NCBI GenBank assembly: GCA_028554755.1 | Contig: JAPTOF010000001.1 | Coordinates: 28,385,501-28,449,500 of the forward strand | Length of the DNA: 64,000 nt | Source: Cordia subcordata | Lineage: Eukaryota > Streptophyta > Magnoliopsida > Boraginales > Cordiaceae | Direction of reading: 5' to 3' | Shown: positions 33,601 to 46,704 of the stretch, piece by piece | Position numbering within the stretch: position 1 is the first letter of the stretch | How the letters are laid out: each line of letters starts with the position of its first letter | Made by a program: the position numbers and the translations under genes | The notes under the pieces: model-generated | The model's database searches: none | The model's input: only the letters and a program-made list of their open reading frames with translations | What the model was told of the DNA's origin: nothing

Positions 33601-34878
33601 GTTATATGAAAAGATGAGTCCTCAACATGGTGAACCTTGCAAAAATTAGAATTTTGTGTACAACTTACATTAAATATCAACAAATTGGAGTAAGTCTCTT
33701 GCCCTGCTATGCGTCAATTTTTTTAGTATTATAGAGTAGTATCCCAATCATGTCTCGAATTTTAAGAAATAAATAAACAAGCTCTATTCCAAGAAATAGT
33801 GAGGCCCTCCTATTTGTATGCCTCTTAATTTATATTAAGCAAGCAAAGATTTCGTCATCATCCATAAATGTTTAGTCAGTTAACGGTTAATAAAACTTAT
33901 CTCCATTTGCTTCAAGTTACTTGGCAAAACGGTATGCGGTGGAATCCTGTCTCCATAATCTCAGACACATTCCTCTTTTTTCCTTTCTTTTTTTTTTTTG
34001 GGAAGTGGGTGGGCGGGGAGGGTTTGTTATGGACAGACTTTTCTCGTTCAATCTTTTCCAAAAGCCATAATTCAATAACTTTTAATGCTGTCCGGCAACT
34101 TTTCCTCTAACCAAGATATTTATGAATGAAGCACTATTGTAATACAGGGTCCTTCTTACTCAAGATAAATGGAAACAAAAAGGGGAAAAAAGTGAGGAAT
34201 TAAAAAGGGAAAAATGTGTGTTCCTTTATGTTAAAAATTTCATGTACATTGGAGGGGATTCTCAAGAGAAAAAAATGCACGGTTCATTTCACATGTGAAC
34301 TATATGTGACGGATCATGTTTAGAGACCAGAGAACATCGAAGAGTCAACAATGGCAACTTGATTTATCTGTAGAATATTCAAAGTAATATGTGGAGGATG
34401 AAGGTTGCTAAACAAGAGAACACAGAAGAGTGCAAAAGCAATTTTATTTATTAACAGACGGAGAAAAGTACATGTGCTGAGAAAAAGCACCTCAACCCAT
34501 AGTTTACATAATGTTTTAAAACTCTTGTAATATGTAATTCATTTAATTTATAAATGAATTTCATAAGAAATTATATTTGTACATGAATTTTTTTATCTAG
34601 ATATGTAAAATAGTTTTAAATTAATTCTACCATTTGTAAACCTAAATTTTGTTTGGAACACATATCAAATTAAAATTAATATATATATTTTACTTAAATA
34701 CCTGTTTATTATTTTATTAACATTAAAATTGCCATATAAAATGATTTATCCTTTTCCAAGCGACTAATCACTCATTTTCTAAGCTAATCATTTGTCTCTC
34801 TCTTTTTTTTTTTTTCCCGAACAATTGGCAATCTTTTTGTGGACAATTAATTTTAGTAGTAATTTTAGTAGTAAATTA
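33601..34878. other. Intergenic DNA
   Basis: I see no gene. It contains a poly-T/G-rich block at about 33985-34025 and A/T-rich stretches near 34500-34740. Confidence 0.45.
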
Positions 34879-34886
34879 GTGTACCT

Positions 34887-36034
34887 CAGGGACGGAACCA
34901 CTTTTATTGTGCGTGGGGCCCTGGCCCCCTTCTCTCACCCCCCCCCGCCCCCCAAAAAAAAAGAAAAAAAACAAAAGTTTGAGGAAAACATAAAGTAGAT
35001 GGTAATATTTGTTTAATTAAAAATTTACGTAGATGGTAATAATTGTTAGATTGGGAATTTAATTTGATAAATGGTAATTTAATTTATTTTTCTTAAATTG
35101 ATATATTTACAAATTACAATTAACCTTTAATATTCAATCTTCTCCATTCTTCTCTCACAAAAGTCAATTTTAAAAGCTTTGCAATTTTCAATTAATCAAT
35201 TATGGAGACTTCATCCCTTTATTGAGATTGTTCTTGAGAGGCCGAGAAGATACTTGACCAAGTGTAGAGATTTATAGCGGTGATATTTTGCATTCTTCAA
35301 TAATTATTATGTTCACAAATGAAAGTAATTAATCAAGAATGCCATCTATCTTTGGACTATTATGTAAACTCATTAATGTTCAAGTAATATATTTATTGTT
35401 ATAAAAAATTTATTATTCAACTAAATCTTAACTGGAACAACATTACTCCATTAAAAAAATTACATATATGTAGCCATTCGGATCTAAGACATAGGGCTTC
35501 TTTAGATTAACTTTTTTCAAAAGGGTGTATTTTTTTCAATAATCTTTGAAAAAAATGTTCTTTGAAAAAAATGCTTTTTAAACAATTAAAATTTCATTGG
35601 AACACCATTACAAAAGTTTTTTCTATAAGTTAAAATTTCTAACTCCTTATACGATTTAAAAATTAGTTTTTAGTTTAATGTTTAAGATTGTCCCAATTGT
35701 ATCTGTTGACTCTTAATTTTTGATTTACTCCTAAATAGAATCAAATAATATTACTTTTAAGCATTGATTAATTTTTTTTAGTTTAGGATTTCTATTATTG
35801 TATACTTATTTGAATCACATGCCTATATTTTTTTATATTATGTAATTGTTTATTATTTTTCAAAATTTAATATAAATTTATAAATAATTTTGTGACTTGA
35901 AAGAAAAATTTGTTCTATAATGAAATATTACAGTTAATTTGAAACTATTTTAGGAATAAATAGGTAATTTTTGCACTTTCAAATTTATGACTTTAAATTT
36001 GGCGCCCAAATATTTCATCCTGAGTCCATCCCTG
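34887..36034. mobile_element. Non-autonomous hAT element
   Basis: The 1148-bp element starts CAGGGACGGAACCA and ends TGAGTCCATCCCTG (11 of 14 bases inverse-matched). It is flanked by the perfect 8-bp duplication GTGTACCT (34879-34886 and 36035-36042). An 8-bp duplication with CAGGG-type ends fits the hAT superfamily. The interior has a C-rich run (34940-34955) and A/T-rich DNA but no transposase. Confidence 0.75.
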
Positions 36035-36042
36035 GTGTACCT

Positions 36043-36500
36043 TCTCAACAAAGTACATGGGCATTGTAAACACATTTCTCAGCAAAGAGTATGTAGGTGA
36101 TGTAAACAGACTTTAGTAAAATACATAGGCATTGTTCTTTCTTTCATAGTTATTAGGGCTAGAAAAAAAGGATTATGTAAAAAAAGGTAGTGTTTTTTCA
36201 TGTCAAAAATCAATCTAATTCCCGTGCATTGTGCGAGTGTAATATATTATTTATTTTATGTTTCATATGAATTAAATAATTATATAATTAAATATCAATC
36301 ACTTTTATTGAGTAAAATAATATATTATTTTATTGAATATATACATTTTTACTCTTAAAATATTTTATGGTATTTGCTTTGGTTGTCATATTTATAAAGG
36401 TTTGATGACAGACTTTTCACTTTTATTTACTAACTAACAATGGGAAGTTATATCATGGACCCGTAGGTCCACAATACAACATGATCCCTTAGTCTACCAT
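36043..36500. other. Intergenic DNA before the large MULE
   Basis: I see no gene. It includes the likely but unresolved left end of the Ulp1-type MULE. Confidence 0.4.
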
Positions 36501-36869
36501 GCAATATACAAGCGTTATATATACTTTTTTTTTGCTCAAATCACGCGCTACAACACCTTCTCTCTTAGCTTCTCTCCTCTGTTCTCTGCTTCACGAAAAA
36601 CCCTAAACTACTTCAATCTAATTGTTCAATCTCCTTCACCCTCTGCTAGAACAATCCTCCAATTATTCACTTATTCAATCAACAACAACGATTCAATCAC
36701 TCTACTGCAACAACCTAGCAACGATTAAAAGAGAAACAATGGACGCAATGACATCAGCAATTTTTTAAAATCAAAGAGAAGAATTTGATAAAGTTGACAT
36801 ATGCGACACATGTATGATTTAATCTTCCCATTGCTACTTTTATATCATCTGCATGTTCAAATTGGTCAA

Positions 36870-39800
36870 ATACAGAAAATTCATAATGTTCTAAATTTTT
36901 AATCAACAAACTTCAGATGAATTTGTTTATGTAAAAATTAATTCGCATGTTGTGTATGTGTATGTAAAAATCTAATACACTTATATTTTTAATGAACAAA
37001 TCCTCATGAAACATAAAATTGACTTAAATGCGACAAACTCTAAGTATTCAATGAATAATAAGCTATTATGATGCTTTGTAAATTTTAGTGAACAAACAGA
37101 TTTTGGATACCTAACGCACATTTTTGACTGTTTAGAAAAATTTATTTGTGAACAAATATTGTGATGCTTTGTCAATTTTACTGAACAAATAGCCTTTTTA
37201 TATTGAACAAATCTAATACACTTGTATTTTGTATTAAAAAAGCCTGATAAAACAGAAAATTGAGTATTTCAAATGTACAAACTCAGAAAGCTATTTAGTA
37301 AACAAATAGACTTTGGATACTGAACAAACATCTTTGACAGTTTAGAAAAATTTACTTCTGAACAAATATTGTGACGCTTTGTCAATTTTACTAAACAAAT
37401 AGCTTATCAACACTAAACAAATTGTCTTTTTATATTGAACAAATCTAATACATTTGTATTTTTGATGAACAAAGCCTGCTAAAACATAGAATTGAGTATT
37501 TCAAATCTATGTGATGTGTTGGTTTCGTGTGTGATTTTTCATTGTGTTTCTATATCTATTTTGAGATGTTTTGTGCTCTGTTAGGTGTATTAGTATAGCA
37601 TTTATATCATTCTTGAGCATATTAGGCTTTAGATGTCTATAGTTGAGCTTAAAGCATAAGTGCTACACTAAAGTGCACTTAACTTGTCTTTTAGGTGAGA
37701 TTTGGAACAATGCTTGGAGCTTAAAATGATGAAGATGTGATGATAAATCCAAGTCAAAGGTGTTTTGGATGAGAAGAAAGCAAAAAGATTGCATTTGCAA
37801 GCTCTCGGATGAAGAACGGAGTAACCGAGCGAAACTGAGCGCAACGGAAGCCAGATTTGGATCTTGCAACCAGAGGGGAAATGGGCTAAGTTTGGACATG
37901 TTTATGGGGTGCAAAAGATGAAGAAAAATGGCTTGGGAGATTCTTGAAAGTAATATGAAGCCATAGAAAAAAATCGCGCGCAAATCAGAGTCAAAACGAA
38001 GCCGAATGGAGCAAAGCCCATCAGAGAACCGGTGCACCAGCTCACTAGGCCGGTAAAAATAGTGAGCAATCCTTCTTTGGTGGAATTAAGGTCCCTTGGT
38101 ACCGGTGCTCCGGTTAGGTGTTCTGGTAGTCGCGGAAATTAGCTATATAAGCCTTTTTTTGGCCATTTTATAGGAGAACAAGTCATATTCTTTCGCACCC
38201 ATCTCCCAAAACCCTAATCCTCTCATCTCACACACTCTTCCATACATAAAAGTACTTTGGAATCAAGTATTTAAGAGGATCAAACACAAGGATTTGGGCA
38301 TAGCTCATGGATTGTAAAGCATGGATTTGGATAGAAGGGTATCTCTCTTTTGTCCCAAATCTAAATATGTATGATTAGAGCTATGTAGGGTGATTATTCT
38401 TGTATTTATGGATTGATTACTACTTTTTATCAATGGGAACTTGATGGATTTATGTATATATGCTTTATGCTTAGAGTTTTGATTGGCAAATTTACATTCA
38501 TGTCTGTGTTTGTAGAAATGCCTCAATGATGTAGCATATGTATATTGAAGTCTATTCTGCTATTAACCATTTCTAAATTATTATGCTAGCATGTCTATGT
38601 GTTTGTGTGGTGATTTCAAGAAGTGGGTATGCTTATATACATGTCTATGTGTGTGCTTGCTTATCAAATAGCATGAATAACTTCTACTGCTTACATGTCG
38701 AGTGTCATTGCTTAAATTGGTGTAATCTAAACATGTCTATATGTTTAGTAGTAGAATATACCGGTGTATTCTCAAATGCCATGCCCTAGATGTGTTTTCC
38801 ATACGCTTTAGTGTCAATTCCGCTAATTTTGATGCGAACGATGGTGCACAACTAATAACTAGCCTAGGTCGAGTCCCCTTTGGCTTTAAATCTAGCCAAT
38901 AGGAGTCCGATTAGGTTTAGTTGACCTTAGTTCACTTAGGAAGTCTAGTTAGTCCACCCTAACACCCTAGATTCATAAGGACCACGCCGTAGCTCTAAAT
39001 GGGGCGAAGCTTAGACACGGACTCGCATCGAGTCCTAGGGCCAGATTGGGGAACTAATTAGAGGACTGAGTACTAGGGTTAGATTGATCTATACTCACCT
39101 AGAACCTTATTGGCTAGCCCTAATTCCTAAGTCATGAAAACCACGCCGTACTGCTAGGCATCGCCATCTAGGGACGGACCCGCACTAAGGTTTAGGGTAC
39201 TAATTAAGACGCTAATTATAGGTCTAGATTAGAGCACTTAGTATAATCCATTAAGTAACCCTAGAAAGACATAGTAATCACCCATAGGCAAGACATAATC
39301 ACCCTAGTCCCCTATTTCCGACGTTTGAATCCCCTTAGATTACTTGATTCCCCCATCACACACACATCCACCATCTTTTTATTTCTTTGTTCTTAGGTTA
39401 GGTTTACTTTTCCCAAGCTTCCTTTAAATAAAAAACCCCAAAAACATTGTAGTTAGGACCTCAACACGTGGTACTTAGCCTAGGATACCATACACATTAG
39501 GCCTCCCCGTGGATTCGACCCTACACTCACACACACCGTACTACACACGACCCGTGTGCTTGCGGGCTATTTAGGCTTGTGCTCACGAATAGCGATTAGT
39601 ATGAACTCACAAAACTATTATGATGCTTTGTGAATTTTAGTGAATAAACATCTTTTACTATCTAGAAAATTTTAGTTGTGAAACAAATATTGTGATGCTT
39701 TGTCAATTTTATTGAACAAATAACTTATCAACACTGAACAAATAGCCTTTTTATATTGAATAAATCTAACGCAGTTGTATTTTTTATGAACAAAGCCTAA

Positions 39801-40020
39801 TAAAACATAAAATTGGATATTTCAAATGTATAAGCTCACGAAGCTATTATGGTGCTTTGTGAATTTTAGTGAACATACAGACTTTGAATACTGAACAAAC
39901 ATCTTTGACTGTTTCAAAAAATTTACTTATGGACAAATATTCTGATGTTTTGTGAATTTTACTAAACAAATTGCCTATCAACATTGAACAAATAGCCCTT
40001 TTATATTGAACAAATGACCG
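36870..40020. repeat. Tandem array of about 230-bp units, split by a solo LTR
   Basis: About four to five units share the blocks AACAAATATTGTGATGCTTT, GTCAATTTTACTGAACAAAT, TTTTTATATTGAACAAATCT and GAGTATTTCAAATGTA. The last block recurs at about 37262, 37494 and, discounting the inserted LTR, 39808, a step of 220-240 bp. It lies just upstream of the FAR1-like transposase. Confidence 0.7.
37512..39598 (+). mobile_element. Solo LTR of the Athila/Tat-type family
   Basis: About 2.09 kb, starting TGATGTGTTGG and matching 1154-3276 over its length, including the LTR-terminal block near 39505-39590. No internal region is attached. The flanks CTATG (37507-37511) and GTATG (39599-39603) agree at four of five bases, and the tandem repeat continues across the site. 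A solo LTR arises by recombination between the two LTRs of a full element. A TATA-like TATATAAG lies at about 38144. Confidence 0.8.
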
Positions 40021-40083
40021 TCACTGTTTCAACTTAGGTGATAGCAACAATTTAAAGATTAATGAAGGTGAAAATCATATTTA

Positions 40084-41780
40084 ATGGGAATAAAGGTGCT
40101 TGGAGAGGAAAATGCATTTCAAATGTTCAATGATTATGCGTATAGGATAGGATTTGGTGTAAGAAAAGGAAAGATAAGATACAAGGGAAATAATAACATC
40201 ATGTTACAAAGAGAATTTTGTTGCAACAAAAGTGGCAAAAAGGACAAGAGGAACGTCAAAGAAAGAGCTTACACTAAGACAAATGTTAGGACAAATTACA
40301 AAGCAAAATTGGGTTCAAGATTGCAAAAGACGGTACTTGGGAAGTAGTCATGCTTGAAATGGTCCATAATCATAAAATGACAAGCCCTAGCAAGAGGCAT
40401 ATGACAAGATTGCATAGACAACTACAAAAAGAGAACATTAACATCTTTAAAAACATGAAAAAGGTTGGAATAAATGTGGCAGATGGATATAAAGCAATCG
40501 AAAATGTGGTTGGATGTATTCACAACTTGCCATATACAAAAAGAGATGTCTATAATGCCCTAGCGATCGAGGGTAGAAAATATCTAGAAGGTGAGGACTG
40601 CAAAACTTTAATTACAATCTCCTCTGATCGAATGAAAATAGAAGATGAATCTTTAATGATTTTGAGTTGGATGAGTAAGGGACAATGATGAGTTTCCTTT
40701 TTAGAGATTCTAGGATGAAATATAACTACTCTCTATTTGGTGATTTGTGTGTATTTGACATAGCTTATAGAACAAATAAGTACAGGATGATTTATGTGCC
40801 ATTTGTGAGAATGAACAACCATACTTTTAACGTGATGTTTGGGATTGGATTTTTTACAAACAAAAAGAAAGAATCATTCGTTTGGGATTGGATTTCTTGC
40901 AAACAAAAAGAAAGAATCTTTCATTTGGCTTTTCCAAAAGTTTCTTAATTCTATGGATGGAAAATAACCAGCGTGCATAATGATGGATCAGACATTTCCT
41001 ATGGCTGGAGCAATACAAAAGATCCTTTCCCAATCTTATCACAGGTTGTGCCTTCGGCACATTGGAGAAAATTCAAAGAATCATATCAACCACTTGGAGT
41101 CAAGGATCGATTTATAGAACAATTCGATCATGTACTGAAGAAATGTGAAAGCATCTCTGAATTTGAATATTGTTGGCAAAAGTAAGTATTGTATTTCATG
41201 ATTATTACCATTACACTATTTCTTAACAAATATTTACATGACTATTAACAACCAATTATCTAATAGAAAAACACACACACAAAACTACTAAACAAATAGT
41301 TATGACATACTAAACAAATACATTATCTGAACAAATGTTTATCTGCCAGACAAATACATGACATATAAACCTTTGAATAAACATCTATCTGTCACCGAAT
41401 TAACAGTTATCAAATACTAGACAAAGAAATTATCTGCTTGTGTTTTCATGTTGATGATCGATTAAAACTGTGCCGACAACAATTGGCTTGAAAATCTTTA
41501 TGCCAAAAAGCAAAAGTGATGTCTAGCCTATTCTAAGAACATATTCTCTGGTGTGCACTATCATTACAAAGAAGTGAGAGCACAAATAACGCTCTATCAA
41601 GAAAAATGGCATCTTCTGCTACTCTATGCAATTTTTACCACATGTTTTGTCAAGTAATTTCCGAATGGAGAGAAAATGAGAATATAGAGGATTATAGATG
41701 CTTCAATGGATTCCTCGAGATTAACTTGAAGTATATTGGACTACTTGAACATGCTATAAAGGTATATACTATTAGGATTA
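40084..41780 (+). pseudogene. FAR1/Jittery-like MULE transposase, broken
   Basis: Fragments in changing frames follow the order of FAR1-type transposases. A FAR1 DNA-binding domain (about 40100-40385) has Tyr-Ala-Tyr-Arg-Ile-Gly-Phe-Gly-Val-Arg, a Cys near 40215 and the closing His-Asn-His. The catalytic core has D in Phe-Asp-Ile-Ala-Tyr-Arg-Thr-Asn (about 40757), D in Met-Met-Asp-Gln (about 40985) and E in Arg-Ser-Glu-Ser-Thr-Asn (about 41577). A 43-bp tandem duplication at 40841-40926 shifts the frame, and other shifts occur near 40320, 40680 and 41200. The C-terminal part, with the SWIM finger, is absent because the Copia fragment at 41784 follows at once. The family also gave rise to the host light-signalling factors FHY3/FAR1, but this copy is clearly a transposon remnant. 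Confidence 0.75.
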
Positions 41781-41783
41781 GTA

Positions 41784-43630
41784 TGCCCTAAAGTTCACTT
41801 GCATATGACATTTTGGATGTTAAACAATGTATAATCATTTTGTTAAATGGCATTATGAGTTTCTTATATATTATTTATAGTATGTTTATTGATATATGTA
41901 TAAAGATTCCTTGACTTAAACTAATGACTTGGGTGCGCAGTGAGGCTGGACGCACAATAGGTCCAAGTCTAGATTTAGTCACATCATAAATTGAGTCCAT
42001 GACCAAATGGTAGTGTTGGGTACTCTACCAGGACAAAGTTATATTGAGCAAGTCTCCTTGTTGAGGATGATCTACATAGGTCATTGGAGGGCTTTTCAGA
42101 TTTGTCTTGATAATACGTGTGTCATGTATTGGATAGGACCATTGAGAGTATGTTTTCTAGAGATGTACGATCAAAGAAAGAAAACAAGATATTCACTGTT
42201 ACTAAACAATCATTGCCCTTAATCTTGAGAATACGTGGATAAACTAATGAAATTAGGGTTTGGTACTTTGATTCACTGTGGGTGAGATCTTACCCTATTA
42301 GGATCAATAGCCTTGTGCGTTAAGTGCCAAGTTCTAATTAACTGGAGCATGCATATGTAATATGGAATCTATGCGTCCCCTTTGACATTGTCCAAATTTA
42401 TCATCCGAATCTAGATCTAGTGATACTACCTTCATAAGTCTATCGGTCATATGGCTTGAAGGTCGCTCCCAAGATCAAAAGATTCCATAACCAAGGATGG
42501 TTGGCAGTAAGACAAAATACCCAATGGAAAAAGATACAGCTAAGGAGGTGATAGTACATAGGCCAAAGGATCAGCCTTAGCTATGGGTATACATAGAGGG
42601 ATGTTATGATCAGTTATTTAGTAGGTCAAAGACAAAGTTCAAATTCTTTTGTGATAAGTTTCTGGGTAATAGTAATTGTTCTTGGAGTGCAATTTTGATC
42701 TTATAGTGGAATAGATTAGAGTTAAAAATAATTATTATGTTACTTAGATCGGACAAGGGTATTTTTTTATTATTTTTGAAAGCTAAGGTTAATTATGTCT
42801 TTTTGGTCTCTTCCCTAGTTGAAATGATTTTGAGAGAGTAATCTTGAAAGAGCAAATTCCGTATTGTAGTACTAGCTTAATTGGGCCAAAGCTTGGAATT
42901 GGGTTTGGGCTTTCTTTAGAGTCCAAGATAACCTAATTGGTCTAGGTTGGTTTCGCATTAGGCTTGGGCCTCCACATGGGTTATGGACTATGTGTTGGGT
43001 CTGGATGGTAGGCTTGACCCAAGTCTTCCAGGACAAGTGGACAATTTGCATAATCTTCCAAAACAAAAGACAAATGGACAAGTTGCATAAAGGAATTACT
43101 ACATGGGAAATTTTCTCCCACATGGAAAGATTAGCAACTTGGGATGCCAAGGTTCTCCCTATAGATAGGAAAGACCCTACACCTTTTATATCATCCACTT
43201 TGTAGTTGATTTCTTTCTCTTTGGCAAGAAAATACTATAACACATAGTACACACTTATCGTGTGATTTTTGCTCTAGTATTTCAAGAGCATATTACTTTT
43301 CTTCTTCCCACATAAGAGGCTATTCTCTCAAAATTAGTCTCTTCAATCATAGGGAAGAAGACTAGGGAGTTGCTTATTGTGACACTCTTATAGTAAAATT
43401 TTTGATTGTCTTGTTCATGAGCGGGAACAAAGCCCGTGACAGTTGTAGCTTCATCAAAGGCCTAATACTTCAAGAGGTTAGCTTTACATATTATGCAAAT
43501 ACTACTTATATGTTCTTAATCATGTTCTTATGTGTGTTATATGGTTATTTTATTTTTCCTAGCATGTTTCTTAGTAGATTTTTTAAAATATGAACTAGGA
43601 TAGACCACATGTAATATTATCAATATTACA
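41784..43630 (+). repeat. 5' LTR of Copia copy A
   Basis: 1847 bp, TG to CA. From 42609 onward it aligns with the truncated LTR at 59803-60815. A TATA-like TATATC lies near 43186. Confidence 0.7.
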
Positions 43631-43632
43631 AT

Positions 43633-43644
43633 TGGTATCAGAGC
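43633..43644 (+). promoter_or_regulatory. Primer-binding site, copy A
   Basis: TGGTATCAGAGC, complementary to the 3' end of initiator Met tRNA, two bases after the LTR end. Confidence 0.85.
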
Positions 43645-45328
43645 TTAGGCTCACACGCAACATGCTTAGACTATGGACGAACATTATATTTGCACAAGTA
43701 TGTTAGTTATCTTGTGGGGTGGCAAGATTAAGAAATCTTTTATTGCATATACTTGTGGTTTTATGCTTGTATGTGCAAGTGATATAAAATCACTTTGATG
43801 GTTCATATGTATTTATGGTTAATTGCTTGTAGCTTCATTTAAAAGAAGCATAGGATGTTTTGATATCCTTGTAATGTTTCCTTTATGATTTTAAGCTTGT
43901 ATTAGCAACAGCAAAGTGCATTATTGTTGTAATCTTTAAAGACCAAGGAGAGAAGTAAGGAAAAACAGTATACATGAGCAAATCTACCTCAGCCGATCAA
44001 GCTGGTCAGATCGGTTTAGTCGACCGGCAGAAGCAAAAAAAGCAGAAACTAAGGCGGTTGATTGGTTAGACCTAACCTGTCGACCAGTAAGGCGTCTGGC
44101 TCAGTCGATCGGCACTTCCAGAAAGTAAAATTTTTGGAGCAATCAGAATCGGTCGACTGGCTCTTCCATGATGGTTGATTGGCTCTGGTAGAAATTGCAA
44201 CAAAGATTGTTGCTGTGTGCTTTTGGATTGAAGATTGTCGGGAGCCGTCAAAGAGGGATTCTAATGTATTTTGGTGGATATTTATAATGTGTTGATATAT
44301 GTTTTAACATATTTGCAGAATCATAAACATGATTACCACTTGGAAATATATCTACTCATTAAGATTTAAAAATTGGCCAATCCTATGTGTTAATTCTCAA
44401 AGATAATTAAGTTCATTTAAATGAGATTGACTTAGACAAGATAATTATAAGCAATTATGTCCAAAGACGCCATGGAATCTCATGACAAAAATGGAAAACT
44501 TAACTTGAGATTTATAATATGACAATCTAAGAGTCTATACGCACAAATTAAGGTAAATAATATATTATGGTATTGCAATGTTTTAGTAGCACATAGGGGA
44601 TTCGTAAAAACCAAAGTGTTTTGCAAATCCAAAGCGTATTTAAATCTAAAATAAAAGTAAGAATACCAAAAAAAAAAACCCTTATGTTAAAATATTGAAT
44701 GGGTGAGGGGACTGGAAATACCCCACGGCTTTCCATATCCGATTCATGCTAATGGTAAATGTTATTAAACTTCCCCATTGGAGGGTGATACTTCATCAAG
44801 ATTTAGCAAAGTGAATTTAAAAATGTTTATTCAATAGGGTGTTAGTGAGTTCGGTCATCCTGTTGGTGGAGTTCTTCACTAAAGATCACTTCACGCAAGA
44901 TTGATTAAAGTCACTACCCCATCGGAGGGCTTAAATCAAGAATGTTACCGGAATGAACATAAGGAATGGGTATACAATCAACTTAAATGGTAGGTTCAGC
45001 TATCCCATTGATAGATTCGCTACCGGATTTAAGAAGCCAAATGAAACAGTGATTGAATTATTCAATTGGATTATATCCAGATAATTGTCAATTCATATAA
45101 GTGGTGATGCTTAACTTAACATTCATAAGTTTGGTCATCTCATCGGTGGAGTTCTTGTGAGGATGTTGAGATACTATTACATTGAGTAGTTTAAGGGTTA
45201 ATCTACTAAAAGGCAAATGATATAAAAGTACTTGTATGTTTTATTTTCAAATATAGAATACATATTATACAAGCATCAATTCCACATTCATAAATTAATT
45301 ACGATTATATTGTTGTATATCTAGAAAA
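43645..45328 (+). other. Untranslated leader of Copia copy A
   Basis: Non-coding and paired with 60830-62373. It contains a GTCGACCGG-rich box at 43983-44190 and repeated GGTCATCC/CCCATYGG words at 44770-45160. Confidence 0.6.
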
Positions 45329-45618
45329 ATGCCTTCATTTAGTCCACTAGTTATAATTCTCAAAGAGCATAAGCTCACTGGACTGAATTTTGTGGACTGG
45401 GAATGAAACTTGGACATAGTACTCACCGTAGAAGAGTACAAGTATATCTTAACAACTCCTTCTCCTATTGTAAGGGCAAACTCTTCTAAAGCCCAAAAAA
45501 ATGCTGAAGTAAAATGGCAGAAGGTCAACAATATGGCCAAGTGCTATATGATAGCTTCTATGTTAGATATTTTGTAGAGCAAGCATCATCATATGGAAAT
45601 TGCAAAAGAAATCATGGC
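45329..45618 (+). pseudogene. Copia Gag, N-terminal fragment (copy A)
   Basis: Starts ATG at 45329 and matches the Gag start of copy B closely, with the Leu-Thr-Gly-Leu-Asn-Phe-Val-Asp-Trp motif of Copia Gag. A TGA replaces the CGA codon present in copy B shortly after that motif, and a TAG (in Asp-Ile-Leu-stop-Ser-Lys-His) is shared with copy B. It ends abruptly at 45618. Confidence 0.75.
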
Positions 45619-46704
45619 AAACATACTGAACAAACATGCATACTACACTAAACAAATATCAGATTTGTACTAACCCCCCAATATCAAACCACCGTACTAA
45701 ATCATCTATACTAAACCACAATCATAACCATTTACCCTTGTAACCAAATGTCCCTAAATATATCAACATTAAAATTCAACCCTATCAAATTTGTTAGCAG
45801 TAACAATATCAAATTCAATAACATGTTAGAAAATTCCATCACATAAGAATTTTTTACAATTATTTCTAGCTCTCCCTCCTCCTCTTTCTCGACTTTTTCC
45901 TCGAGCTACCCCATTTGTAGTGCTTATCTTCATTTTTTATCCTTTTTCTGTCTCTCTTCTTCTTCATTAGCTTTTTTATGTTTTTTCCCTCTTTCTTCTT
46001 CCGCATGAAAATCATCAAGTAAAGAGAAATGACTTGCAACAAGTTCTTCCCTCATAGCACAAACAACATTCTCATTATGCATAAAAAAATCCAAAGCTAT
46101 TATTCCTCTGAAGTCCTCCATAATCTAAAAAAAGAATAACAAGATGTAAATATAAGGGCCTATATGGTTTCTATTTTTGTTTTTTGTTCTGAAACTAGTT
46201 CTTGAAAACATATTTCAAAAATAGCTTTTGAGAATAAAAGAGTTAAAAAATCTGTTTGGGAACTGTATTCTTAAAACAGTTTTTAAAAATTAAAAAACAA
46301 AAATCTTGTTTGGGTAATTTGCTCTAAAAACAATTTTAAAAACTTAAAAATAGAAGAACTTGTTTGGTGCAAGAGTTTTATTAGTAGATTATATTTTTAA
46401 TATAATATGTTATTGTAATAATATAAAAATTAAAATAAAAAAAGTCACTATAATTTTAATTGAATACAGTGAAAGGCATAAAATTGAGATTTTGCATAAT
46501 AAATAAAAGTCTAATAATCATAATAAAGTTTTATGTTAAATTTTAAAATTAAATTTATTATTAAATTTAGGCTAGACAAAAAGATCATTCTTCAATTTTT
46601 GAATTTAAGAAATTTAAGTAATTCATAAAATAAAGATAACCCTCAAAATTAAAAATTTATTCAAAAAATAAAATATCGACCCATAGATGTAACAATCCAT
46701 AATT

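Larger units (their letters stand above)
41784..45618 (+). mobile_element. Truncated Copia element (copy A)
   Basis: Holds a complete 5' LTR (41784-43630, TGCCCTAAAG to TTACA), a primer site, a 1.7-kb leader and the first part of gag. Element sequence stops near 45618, where MULE sequence with AACAAAT words resumes. There is no 3' LTR or pol. Copy B at 59803 has the same order of parts. The truncation may have come with loss of the 3' part of the FAR1 gene. Confidence 0.75.
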
